Source of the DNA: Chaetomium olivaceum
Taxonomy: Eukaryota; Ascomycota; Sordariomycetes; Sordariales; Chaetomiaceae
Direction of reading: 5' to 3'
DNA length: 64,000 bases
NCBI GenBank assembly: GCA_039881045.1
Contig: JAYWVB010000043.1
Coordinates: forward strand, 62,001-126,000
Part shown: piece by piece, positions 32,406 through 43,374 of the stretch
Numbering within the stretch: position 1 is the first letter of the stretch
Layout of the letters: every line of letters begins with the position of its first letter
Made by a program: the position numbers and the translations under genes
Notes under the pieces: model-generated
Database searches by the model: none
Told to the model about the DNA's origin: nothing
The model's input: the letters and a program-made list of their open reading frames with translations, nothing else

Positions 32406-34338
32406 ATGTCACCATCTGTGGACGCCTTAGCTTACCTTCCCTTTGGCCAGGAGACTGTAACTCTGTCCAATGCCGGAACCCTCGTTCTTGCCGTCATCTT
32501 CGTGATCTTTTCACTCGATTATATCAACTATGTCAGACAGAGAACGAAGCTCGGCAATACACCAATTGTTGGAGATGACCCCTACCTCCTGAGGCGTTTG
32601 GGTTGGACCGAGAATCGCGCGAACCTAGGAAGAGTTCTGCAACGCGGATATGATACGGTACGATGCCCTTGTTCTTCAGGGGCAAGTCTTTCGTGGCACT
32701 GACGAAACACAGTTCAGCAGGAAAGCCAAGCCGTGGGCATATTGGGGCCAGCACGATGACTTGATTGTCGTCATGCCCCCCGGAACCGGCGAAGAGATCA
32801 AAAATGCCGACATGACCAAGCTGAACTTTTTGAAGGCCGCCGAGGATGTAAGAAGTGCTTGTCTGATGGCCAGCTTCGGTCCACTGACTTGATGAACAGA
32901 ACTACCACTTCCGATTGCACAGCACGACAAATGGTCGCGACCACGTCGATGCTATCAGGCTGTCTTCCAGCAAGAACATGAGTCCGTATCATTCCATTTT
33001 TGCCACAACGCATGGCGACAGTTCAGTACCGAACTAAAGCACTGACGACATGGCAATGTCAGACCAACTTCACCAGGCGCTTGTGAGACAGAGCGACGAA
33101 TCCATCTCCTTGGTTCTCGATGGGTATGCCAAAAGTGCGTTTTCAGAAGAATTTCCGCGGTCTTGAGTCTAGAACCTAACGGACACGGCAGCTCGCGAGC
33201 CCTTTGCCGCCTTCCTGACGATCTGGCATCTCGTCAACATTGTCGCCGCAGCGTATATCGGGCCAGACTTTCCCAAAGACCCCGAGTTTATCAAGGCGAT
33301 CGAATCGTATGGTATCGACATGACAAACTTTGTCTTCATGTACTTCCGTGTTCCCACCCCTCTTCGAAAAGTATTCTGGTACCTCTCGCCACAGGGGTTC
33401 CGAGTCCGCGCACTCGCCAGGCAGCTGACCCGGTTCATTGGCGACGAGGTTCGGAGAGCGATCGACACATGGCGTAAGACTGGCCGCACACCGGATCAGT
33501 ACACTATGCTGGGCGCCTTGTTGGATGTGAAGCGGGGCAGCGGGCAGCTTAAGCAGGATGCTCAGGCGATGGACCAAGCCGAGGAGGAGCGCCAGATTCG
33601 GATTTTCTCGGATGAACTCAGGCTCACTGCGTTTGAAGCTGCTGGCCCACCTGCTTGTCTCCTCACGCAGATGCTCTTTGAATCCATCGAGCACCCGGAT
33701 ATTGTTAAGCCGCTTCGCGACGAAATCGCGTCTGCTCTCGCTGCACATGGCGGCGAGTGGTCACATGAGATGTTCAACTCGCTCCCGCGGCTCGAGAGCT
33801 TCACGCGGGAAACGCTGCGCGCCGACGGTCCTACCTTGTGTAAGTTCCGGGTTTTTCTTTGCCGATTTTGGCCTGGTATTACAGTATTCGTCCAACCGCT
33901 AACCAACAACCATTCGAACTTGAAGTCAGCCTCACACGCTCCGTTCTACAGCCTACGCAGCTCAAATCCGGCTTGACCCTCACTCCCGGCACCATGATCA
34001 CAGGCGCAGCATGGTTCATCCAGATGGACGAGGCGCACTACCCCCGGGCGCACGAATTCGACCCGTGGCGGTTCTATGACGAAAAGACTAACACGGCTAC
34101 CACCAAGTCGACGACGGCAACCAACACGTTCCTTGCCTTTGGTTACGGCTCCCAGTCCTGTCCGGGCCGCTTCCTCGGCGTCCGGCTCACGCAGATCGTG
34201 TTTGCCAAGATGCTAATGCGGTACGAGTTCGGGTGGGAGGACGGGAAGAAGGGTAGGCCGGAAAATGTGGTCCTGCCGGGCCAGCTGCTGCCACAGTATA
34301 CGGCAACGATGGTGCTCAGGGAGAGGGAGGGGGTGTGA
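32406..34338 (+). CDS. Cytochrome P450 of the ETP cluster (GliF-like or tailoring), one frameshift
   Basis: Membrane-anchored P450 with an N-terminal hydrophobic segment (LVLAVIFVIFSLDYI). Exon models: 32406-32847, 32900-32981, 33063-33134, 33192-33839, 33925-34338. Heme-binding FGYGSQSCPGR near 34138-34170 with the axial Cys; ExxR is read in the ETLR of SFTRETLRADG; the I-helix region FEAAGPPACLLTQML lacks the usual A/G-G-x-D/E-T-T acidic-Thr pair. The frame shifts +1 at about 32655-32661 near residue 84. Donor of intron 2 would be the weak GTCCGT. In gliotoxin-type clusters a second P450 (F) tailors the ring; in dimeric ETPs a P450 couples monomers. Sequence does not tell which. Confidence 0.82.
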
Positions 34339-34985
34339 GGCATGCAGTACGGGTGGCAAAGGATGGGCCGGGGATCATGGACTTCTTCCCCGCTTGCCAA
34401 TTCAGGGGGGACGTGCCTTGTGAAGCTAAGTACCTACAGGTACCTACCTTACTTACTGTAGGTATCTGCTTGTTCAGGGGGGGTTGGGGTGGAAGCTAGC
34501 CAAGTGTAAAAAGCGGAAAAGTGTCATGTCGTTTGCGTAGGAGCGGTCTGATGATCGGGCCTATCGGCGACATTTGTGAAGTCATTTTCATTTCCAATAA
34601 CCATCTGGGCTAGGTCATTGATTGACATTATTGCGTCCTGCACTTCCAAAACATGATCTTCTCGGGCGTCGATCAAGATGAGAGACATTGATCCAGTTCG
34701 CTTGTTCAGAGAGGTGGTCACACACAGCTATGTCTCACTCTCGGCTCGGCAACTTTCCGGCAACTTTAGAGAGGCGCCATCAAAAGCCGTGGCACGATGA
34801 AGTGGAGAGCATTGACCAATGAAAGAAAGAAGTTCAATTATCTCGTTTCAATGGCAGGAATTGAACGGCTCTCGTTACACTGGTAGTGAGCGCAGCCGCA
34901 GTCACGTCCAGTCAACTTTCTTGAGTTTCGATTGCCAGACACGCAACATCTCGTTCCTTTGCCTGGACAGCTATCGAAATCCAAG
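34339..34985. other. Intergenic upstream of the ABC transporter gene
   Basis: No exact operator match found by eye. Contains a TAGGTACC-like repeat around 34430-34462 (TACCTACAGGTACCTACC, echoing 27505-27517). No gene. Confidence 0.5.
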
Positions 34986-37900
34986 ATGAAGCGCTCACAG
35001 AATAACGACAACACGACTGACCATAGCCACAGCCATCAACAGGATGTCGAAACCACCATCGGCTCAACGGACGGTCGGGTTGATGATGGGGAGCAGGACC
35101 CGACAGAGCCAGCGGCAGGATTTGGCACGCTGCTGGTAAGATTCCTGCGGATGATTTTGCGACCGCCCGGCAAGAGATGCTAATAGACTACGGCTTGTTT
35201 TAGCGAGTCCTGAGGTTCAGCACGCCCGTCAATCGGACCATACAAGTCGTGTCTGTCTGTGCTGCTGTGTGCAGCGGAGCAGGTTCGTGGCCATATGAGG
35301 ATTGAAGTAATGCCGCGTTGACCACCCAATGGCTGATTCCGAACCTTCTTAGTCATGCCCTTGATGGCACTGGTGCTCGGGCGTTTAACGGCTAGCTTGA
35401 CACAATTTGGGAGCGCCGATGCTCAAGTGTCTCCCAGCGAGTTTATGCGACAAGTAGAAACGAATACGTGCGTCTCCCCAACTCGGCATAGACTGCCCTG
35501 CCATAACTAACATGTCACCTCGTTGTTGGGGTATTATGACAGGCTCTGGTTTATCTATTTGTTCATCGGCAAGTTTGTGGTAAGTCGGAACGGAATCTTC
35601 AGACAAATGGGCAACCCAACTCGATGTATTAGGTGCTGACTTGGTGGGAATAGCTTGTTTACATATGGGGTTTTGGCCTCACCTTCGCCGCCAGCGGCAT
35701 GGTACAAGCACTCCGCCTCGAGGTATGTCAGACTTTCAGACAGAGCAACTAGAGGTGAAATTGCTAAGATCCGGCTCGGCAGTGCCTTGACCGCATCCTG
35801 AGTCGCACCGTTTCCGAGCACGATGCCCGAACACCCGGCAGTCTGTCAAGCGTAATCACAGAGCAGTGCAACGCGATCCAGACCGTCTTCTCCGACCGAA
35901 TAGGCATAATGATACAGGCATTGTCCACCATGATTGCCGCTTTTGTCGTGGCCTTCACGCAGTCATGGCAGCTCACCCTAGTGATGCTGGGCTTGATGGT
36001 GCTGACGATAGGCCTGGTCGGAACGGTCGTCAACGCGGACCAGAAAATTGAGGCCGGGCTTCTCAAGCGCTACGAGTCTTGCATCGCCATTGCGGAGGAG
36101 GCCCTGGGTAACATCAGGACGGTCATTACCTTTGGGGCGGCCGATAAATTTCTGAGCAAGTACAAGGCCATCTTGGACCAAGCAGAGAAGGACGGAAAGA
36201 ACAGGGGTCCCTTGGTTGGACTGATGTTTTCCTGCCAGTATTTCTTCGTCTTCTGTGGCTGGGCCATCGGTTTTTACCTGGGCGGTTACCTTTACAGGAC
36301 TGGACGCATCTCAGATCCGGGAAGAATCCTAGCGTTCGTTTCTCCACAGAGCTTTCTCGTCCCTACCAACCGCCCATCAATCTAATAGTCTATAGGGTGT
36401 TCTTCTCCATGCTTATAGGCCTAGGCTCGATATTGGCCTTGGGCCCTAACATGCCTACTGTCCAGCGGGCTGTGGCTGGGGCGGGCGTTGTCCTTAAGCT
36501 TCTTGGTGATGACAGCAATACCGAGACAAAACCAAGAGACAAGGCCATTTTGGTACCGAGGATAGAACCCGAAAAACAGACTTCCAGCGGCCTGCTTCAG
36601 CTGCGCGACATTTCTTTCTCCTACCCATCTCGCCCGGGCCGCCCAGCACTCTCCAATCTCAACCTCGACTTCGTCAGTGGCACGTCCACTGCTGTGTGCG
36701 GACCTTCGGGAGCAGGCAAAAGCACCCTGATATCCCTTTTGGAACGGTGGTACGAGCCAACCGCTGGCTCGATTCTCATCGATGGCCATGACGTCGCCGG
36801 GGTTGACGTCAAATGGCTGCGGAGACAGATTGCGCTCGTACAACAGGAGCCACAGCTATTCAGTGGCTCGATATTCGAAAATATTGCCCATGGCCTGGTC
36901 GGTACTAGCTACGAGAACGTGTCTGAGGAGGAGAAAAGAAAGCTCGTCGAAAAAGCGTGTCAGGAAGCACGAGCATCCGGTTTCATCGCAAAGTTACCCC
37001 AGGTCAGTTACCCTCTGTCAACATGATGCTCTTTTCTATCTGTACTCACAGCTTCGGACAGGGACTCGATACGCTTGTTGGAAACCAAGGGTCGCTTGTA
37101 TCCGGGGGGGCAAAAGCAGCGCATCGCTATCGCGCGTGCGCTCATAGGCCGACGCCCGATTCTTCTCCTGGATGAAGCTACGAGCGCGCTCGACAGCGCG
37201 AACTCGACCCTCATAGAGCAGCTCATGGAACCTTCCCCAGACCGCACGACCATCTTCATCTCGCACAAGATCGCGACGGGCAAACGAGCCAGTAGGGTGG
37301 TGGTTCTGGACCAGGGAACCGTCGCCGAGCAGGGCACCCACGAAGAGCTCATGCGCGCCGACGGCCTGTACAAAAGACTTCACGATTCCCAAATGTCGGT
37401 TGAGGGAGAGAAGAGTGCGGCAAGCACAGTGGCAGGAGACACCCAACCATCAAATGAGGAGGGCTTTGCACCAGCCGATGAAGAAGAGCTGATTGCAGCC
37501 CCCGACTCCTCGTTGCAGCTGAGCGACGAGTTTACCCAGATTCCCAAGCGCTCCCTGATGGCCAATCTCTGGACCATCGCTAAGGAGCACAGGCGCTTCT
37601 GGCCAATCTTCGTGACGGGTATCTGTGGCTCCGTCGTGACGGCACAGCTCTTCCCGGTGCAGGGCATTCTCCTCGGGAGGGTCTTGCAATCCTTCCAGAA
37701 ACCGCTTGCCGAGCTAGTCTCGGACGCCAACTTTTACGCTCTCATGTTTTTCGTCGTCGGCGTGGGGGCCCTGATTTCCTACGCCATGGTGGGCTACTTC
37801 ATGACGCTCCTCGGCGTCCGCCTTACCAAGTTCTACCGGTTCGAATACTTCCGCGCCGTCCTGCTCCAGCCGCGCATCGACTTCTTTGACCGCGTGGCGC

Positions 37901-39616
37901 CCGGCACTCTGGCGTCGCGCCTGTCCGCGGATCCCGCAAGCCTCCACGATCTCATCTCGGTCAACTTGGGGTTCTTGGTCTCCATGGTTGTGACCCTCAT
38001 CAGCGGATGCGTCATTGGGCTGGCATACTCATGGAGGCTGGGGCTGGTCGCCATCTTTGGCGCTATGCCGTTTGTCTTTGCCGCCGGCTTCGCCCGTATG
38101 AAGTTGGACTCGTCGCTGGCCGGCTTGACGGCGAAGATCTTTGAGGACAGTGCCGGGTTTGCATTTGATGCGCTCTCTGTTATCCGCACCGTCAAAGCGT
38201 ACACCCTCGAAAACACGGTGCGAAAGTCGTACCAGGGACAGCTGGCCTCCACCATCGGGAAACTGTATCGACAAACGGCCCTCATGATGCTTTTCTTTGC
38301 TCTGTCGGAGAGCGTTGAGCTGTTGGCGGCGGCCTTAACCTTTTGGTACGGGGGAAGACTGAGGAGCGATGGACAGCTGAGTGTCGAGGCTTTCTTCACC
38401 GTGTTCATCGCGGTTGTGGTCTCGGGGCAAGCCTCGGGGGCCATCTTTGGCTTCTCATCCAGTAAGTGACTTGCAGAAACGCAGTTATTGGTCATATGGG
38501 CCCGTCCGCTAATAATGTGCGTACACCAGACCTCGGCAAGGCCAAGATTGCAGCGAACAATATCCTCGGTCTCCGCAGCCAACTTAGTGAAGCCGGACCA
38601 CAGGACGAGTCCTCGGACAGCCACGCTCATAGTGGGCAGGGAACGGGGGCCGTTGTAGACTTTGACAAAGTCGCTTTTGCCTACCCGACCCGGCCTGGCG
38701 TATCTGTGCTGAAGAGTGTCTCCCTGCAAGTCTTTCCGGGCCAGACGATAGGAATAGTCGGATCCTCGGGCTCGGGCAAGTCCACGCTACTTGCACTCCT
38801 GCAACGCTTCTACGAGCCCCGTTCCGGAACGCTGAGTGTCTTCGGAAAACCACTGTCACAGCAGGATCCAGATGCATACCGCCGGAGATTGGCAGTTGTG
38901 TCGCAGGAGCCCACTTTGTTCCGAGGTCAGTTGAAGTTCTTTCATAGCAGGACTAGGATCAGCGAGAACTCAACTTCTGACGTGTGCCCAGGTTCAATCC
39001 GCGAGAATATTCTTCTCGGTGTTAACGAGGACCAAGTTAGTGAGGAGGAAATGGTGCGGGCTGCCGAAGCCGCCCACTTGACCGACTGCATCGCCTCGCT
39101 TCCGGAAGGCTATGACACCGACTGCGGCGCCAGGGGTATTAGCTTATCCGGAGGACAGAAGCAGCGCGTTGCGATTGCGAGGGCACTTGTTCGAAAACCT
39201 GAGCTTTTGCTGCTCGATGAACCCACGAGCGCCTTGGATGCAGAGTCCGAACGGGTAGGCAAATCCTCATCTCATTCAGGATATTCAGATCTACATTGGC
39301 TGACTGAAAAAATTCGCCTAGCTTGTTATCGACACGTTTCAGAGTATACGAAAGGGACGGACACTGATTCTCGTGACCCATGTACGCAAACCCCTCCTAA
39401 CCCCAGACACACTTGAATCCCCTTGCCAGAGGACGTGGACAAGATGGATTGCTGACAGAGCCACCTTCCCAGCGTCTCAACATTCTCAAAGACGCTGATC
39501 TCATAGTCGTCATGCACGCAGGTAGAGTCATCGAACAAGGAACACATGGTGAGCTCATGGTTCGCCGGGGGCATTATTACAGAATGCATCAATCGGCACT
39601 TGGAGAGGGGATGTAG
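34986..39616 (+). CDS. sirA: Full-length MDR-type ABC transporter, SirA type, one frameshift
   Basis: Probable ETP efflux pump of the plasma membrane, layout TMD1-NBD1-TMD2-NBD2. Twelve exon model: 34986-35135, 35204-35282, 35353-35467, 35543-35579, 35654-35722, 35783-36333, 36396-37002, 37062-38461, 38530-38925, 38992-39254, 39322-39381, 39473-39616. NBD1: Walker A GPSGAGKST, Q-loop VQQEPQLFSG, Walker B ILLLDEATSALD. NBD2: Walker A GSSGSGKST, signature LSGGQKQR, Walker B LLLLDEPTSALD, H-loop VTHR across the last intron. The NBD1 signature is cut by a +1 shift in a run of seven G at 37104-37110. The sirodesmin cluster uses an ABC exporter of this class, whereas gliotoxin's uses an MFS pump. 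About 1,250 residues, normal. Confidence 0.9.
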
Positions 39617-41132
39617 GATAAGTCGTACTCTTCGTTTGTTTCCGAGCATGGTCCATCACTGGAAACCTTGGTAGCATAACTCCTTAATTTGTGCAGAGCC
39701 AAGTAGTAATCATTATTATTCCTACACCGCTGTGCCCTGAGGCTTGCCGGACCCTTACCATGCTTGCTGTACATACAAAAAGACCGTGCCCTCGCAGGCC
39801 AGGTGAAAACCCCATAACGACGATCAAAGAAAAGAATCAGGGACTGAGCCGGTGAATACAAAAGAAAAAAGGCCTCCAGGTCTCCGGAGGATGGGAAATC
39901 AGACCGGCAGTTCCAGCTCTAGCCTCCTAGACAAATATATCGGCAATCTCCCAGAGTCCATCAGTCAGCCTGGTAGTATCCTACTTAGCCGTGTATCTTG
40001 CGGACTCGTACCCCGTAGAACAGAATAAAGGTCCCGCTGCGTTCGAAGTTCTGCTGCCTCCCATCTTCGAGTGGTCGATGAGGCCAAACACCTCATTGCC
40101 AGATGTTCGACAGGCTCTCGCCCTCCGCACACTCGTAGTAGGGCGTTGGAACCTCCAGGATTCCCAATTTAAATAGAGAGTTCCGGAGACCTATAATACA
40201 CGTTCGGGTCCAGACCAACAATATAAGCTTTGAACTTTATTGAGTGCCTTATACCTCTACAGAGTCTTCTCTTCGAACGGGGTCTCCTATTAGTACTCGA
40301 AGTCATTAGCTGGTCTTATCGCTACCCGGTCTTCCTGTCCTTTAACCACCTCTCCTTCCAGGCCTCGTCTATGATTCTGTCCGTATCGGTGGTTTCTCTA
40401 GTCCAACTATAATTGTAATTGCAGCTTTCTTCACTACTATGATAGGACCTAGAGTCCAAAGGCCCGGGGTCGGCCCCTACAGTTCCCCCTCGAGTTAAAC
40501 CTCCCTATAACTTTATTGACGCCTTGACCGTTGTATTGAACAGCTATTCGAAGTCGACCTCGAAATTGGCTAGCCGCCTGCTAAAGTATAAGTCCAACCG
40601 CGGTACCCATCCCATTGTTTCGGGGTTACGACTATTAGGGGTAGGCGTAAAGACCCCTACTCCTATTATTGGTAGGCTCTTGTTTTGGGCCTTCCTGAGA
40701 GTCTCAGTAATCCCTTTTTTTACTAGTGTACCTCCCGTTTCAGTAGGGATATGAAGAGACGGCGCGCTATTCAGCTGTGATTATACCTCGCTTACTCCAG
40801 AGTTGCTCATCACCCACGTTCTTGTAAAGGCTTTTCGAGCATGGGCCGCATCTTTGCCTATACGAAGCCGGCCCGGCCTACCTGATTGGTCTCGCTTTTC
40901 ATCACCGAGTGTGGGCAAGCACCTACTCAGCTGCTGTGAGACATGACTCGGGCCGAGCAAAAGGTGATTTTACCGTCTCCTCGTCCCGTCCTACTAATAG
41001 CCGCGAAATTCCACCGACCCATGAACCATGCTGGATGGTAGAAACACCAATATGCGACGTATTAATGCCAAACACAACTAAAGACATCCCTACGACCCTA
41101 CCTGCGGCTGATCACTGGAATTCAACTTCCCA
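39617..41132. repeat. AT-rich decayed stretch inside the cluster, probable transposon relic
   Basis: Between the ABC gene and the regulator fragment. From about 39.9 to 40.8 kb the DNA is AT-enriched with scattered stops in all frames, but the minus strand still reads short protein-like pieces (for example DEAWKERWLKDRK and ETLRKAQNKSLPIIG). This is the look of a RIP-degraded mobile element. I cannot assign a family and see no terminal repeats. Confidence 0.4.
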
Positions 41133-41708
41133 ATGCAACGGAGCCCTTGCCACTGTTCATTCAGCGGCCTACAACGCATCGCGGCCTGCCTGGGCCAAGC
41201 CATCCTGCCCCTGGACAATGTCCTCCAACTCGGCGCCGAGTTGCAAGATCACCTCCACAAGATCATCAGATGCGAACGATGCGTTACCTCAAAGCGCGCG
41301 GCAACCATGCTGTCCCAGCTCATACCCCGACTCATCAGCTTCTACGAAGCCGCCCATCTGACCGTTGCCACGGCGGATTGGGCACGGCCCGGGCCGACGA
41401 GCACACAACTTCCTGGCGAGAGCGGCCGTGGCTTGCCATCTGTGGAGTCGGTATCATGCGAGATGAGGCTCGGGAGGCTCCCCATCGACAGTTCCGAGGC
41501 ACGAATGCTGGTCGAGGTGGTGCTCGTGGATGCGAGCTTGGATCTGAACGGGCAGATGCAGGAGTGGAAGGTGGCGGTGGACGGGTCCATGGAACTGGTG
41601 CAAGGTGGCAGGGAGCCCGTCGGTGCTGTCATTGGCCATTGCTGTGACCGGCTGGCCAAATTGATCGGCCTGCTGCAATTTGGCGGTCTCTCCTCGGCCC
41701 AACGATGA
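41133..41708 (+). pseudogene. C-terminal half of an AflR-type regulator, no zinc cluster
   Basis: 191 codons. The sequence has the same ordered elements as the C-terminal part of the 29933 regulator: a Cys pair in the first helix region (CHCSFSGLQRIAACL), LDNVLQLGAELQDHLHKIIR followed by CERCV, SQLIPRLISFYEAA, and MRLGRLPIDSSEARMLVEVV near the end. No Zn2Cys6 motif is found in the 1.5 kb upstream, which is AT-rich and decayed. It is either a remnant of a duplicated or older pathway regulator, or a DNA-binding-less protein that could interfere with the intact one. An ATG exists at 41133 but homology seems to begin right at it. Confidence 0.6.
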
Positions 41709-42123
41709 TTCGATGCACAACCACAACATGCATCGTGTGTGTTAGACATGCAGAAAATGACAGCCGTGTATCTCAGTCTGTCACGATTCAGTGCGAAGCT
41801 CCTGCAATGTCACCGTAGTACTTAATAGTAATGATATGCGGGGGTGGGCGATCACAGCATTTGTTTCCCGGCCCGGGGCCCCGGTCACCGAAACGAAAAG
41901 GAGTCTCTCGGGGCTTCCGGGTCTAGATCCCCGACGTCTTACGAAGTACCTCGGGATCCGATCGGGTAACACCATCACACCTATCGGTCATTTTACGTAC
42001 AGTTAGCCGAGAGGGAAGCATCGTCTGCTTTAAGTGGTGGCAAAACAAGATGTCAATTGACCTGTGCATTTCACGTGCCATTGAGGAGTCCAGAGGAATT
42101 CAGCCATTGCTTCTATTTGCAGG
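41709..42123. promoter_or_regulatory. Upstream region of the GST gene
   Basis: 415 bp with a one-mismatch operator CCGGTCACCGA at 41881-41891 and two lone TCGG half-sites (about 41958 and 41983). No gene. Confidence 0.45.
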
Positions 42124-42955
42124 ATGCCGATCAACACGTTTTCAGCCAAGTCTCTCGACACCGACGTGCCAGACAAGCCGCTGGTCTTCGTCGTTGACGG
42201 ACGCTACCAAAACTGGATCAAGGCCATCATTCTCCTCGAGAGTCTCAAAGTCGACTACGATGCCGTCTGCTTGGATGGACCTGCCACGAGGACCGATTGG
42301 TACACCCGGATTCACCCGCAAAGATACGTACCGGCCCTGATCGATGCCGAACAGGGCAGGCGGGTCACTGCGTGGGACAGCTCTATGATACTGCAGTATC
42401 TAGCCAAGAAGTACGACAAAACAGGGGCGTGGATTGGGGCTAACCCAGTCGAGGAGTTGGAGATTGGTAACTGGTTGACGTTTGAGACGGCATCCCTAGG
42501 GTTTGTCGCTTGACACTGCCGGCTGCTTAATACGGGTTCTAACCTGGCACAGGCCCACCGCCAAGTATTGGGTGTGGTATGCGATTCGCAAGCCGGAGGA
42601 TCAGAACCCCAAGGCTCAAGAGAAGTAAAACACCCTGGTGCATGGGGTACGCAGCGTACGAGAGGCTGACAATAATCCGGTCAGGATGCTAAACGACTTG
42701 AGGGTCCAGTATGGCATTCTCGACAAGCATCTCTCGCAACCTGGGCAGCAGTGGATCGGCCTCAAGGACCGGCCGACTATCGCAGATATCTCGGTCTACC
42801 CGTTTGCCGATGATCCCACCATGGCTCGCATGGGCCTGGACAAGAACGATTATCCGGCGTTGAAGGCGTGGAGTGACAGATTCGCGCGTCTCCCGGGTGT
42901 AGCCAAGGCGTACGCAGAGATGAATTCCCGAAAGGAGGCAGTCATCGGGGAGTGA
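42124..42955 (+). CDS. gliG: Glutathione S-transferase, GliG type, with in-frame stop
   Basis: In ETP pathways this enzyme adds glutathione to the oxidised diketopiperazine, introducing sulfur. Exon 1 42124-42500, intron 42501-42552 (GTTTGT to CACAG), then exon 2. The thioredoxin-like N domain (PLVFVVDGRYQNWIKAIILL, AWDSSMILQYLAKKYD) and the helical C domain (IGLKDRPTIADISVYPFADD, YPALKAWSDRFARLPGVAKA) are clear. A TAA stop at 42626-42628 interrupts the C domain, and coding similarity resumes in the same frame right after it. A short intron-like stretch (GTACGC to GTCAG, 38 bp, about 42646-42683) follows, too short to be a confident intron. As written the product would lose most of the C domain. 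Error or true nonsense mutation cannot be told apart here. Confidence 0.83.
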
Positions 42956-43374
42956 TTCTCCATTCCCGTGTTGCTTACGAGCTAGAGCTGGTGATAACTA
43001 TTGAAATATATGCCGTTTTCTGGCCTTGATAATATTGCATCAATCCTATTGTGAATGTACATGGATTTGTAGTGCGCCCGATCTTGTGACGCCGGAAATA
43101 TTCCACCACTTTGGCAAATGGCAGGCAGTGTGGACAGCGTGCTCTGTGATCCAAACAATTCCAGCGTCAACAGCCGGAACCCGAGCCAAATGGGAGTGAG
43201 GACTTGACAGGACCCCCACGTGAAGCTAAACACACAATATAAGTAAACCAGTGTCGCTTCATAGGTACTTTTAAACGGCGTTGTCAGTCTTGGTTACTGC
43301 CAAGCCATCCCCCTTTTTCTTTCACTTCTCTAAGCAAACTAAAACGAAACATACTTCATCGCTCAACTGCGAAT
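42956..43374. other. Intergenic between GST and dipeptidase genes
   Basis: 419 bp; dipeptidase promoter. No operator match or gene seen. Confidence 0.5.
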
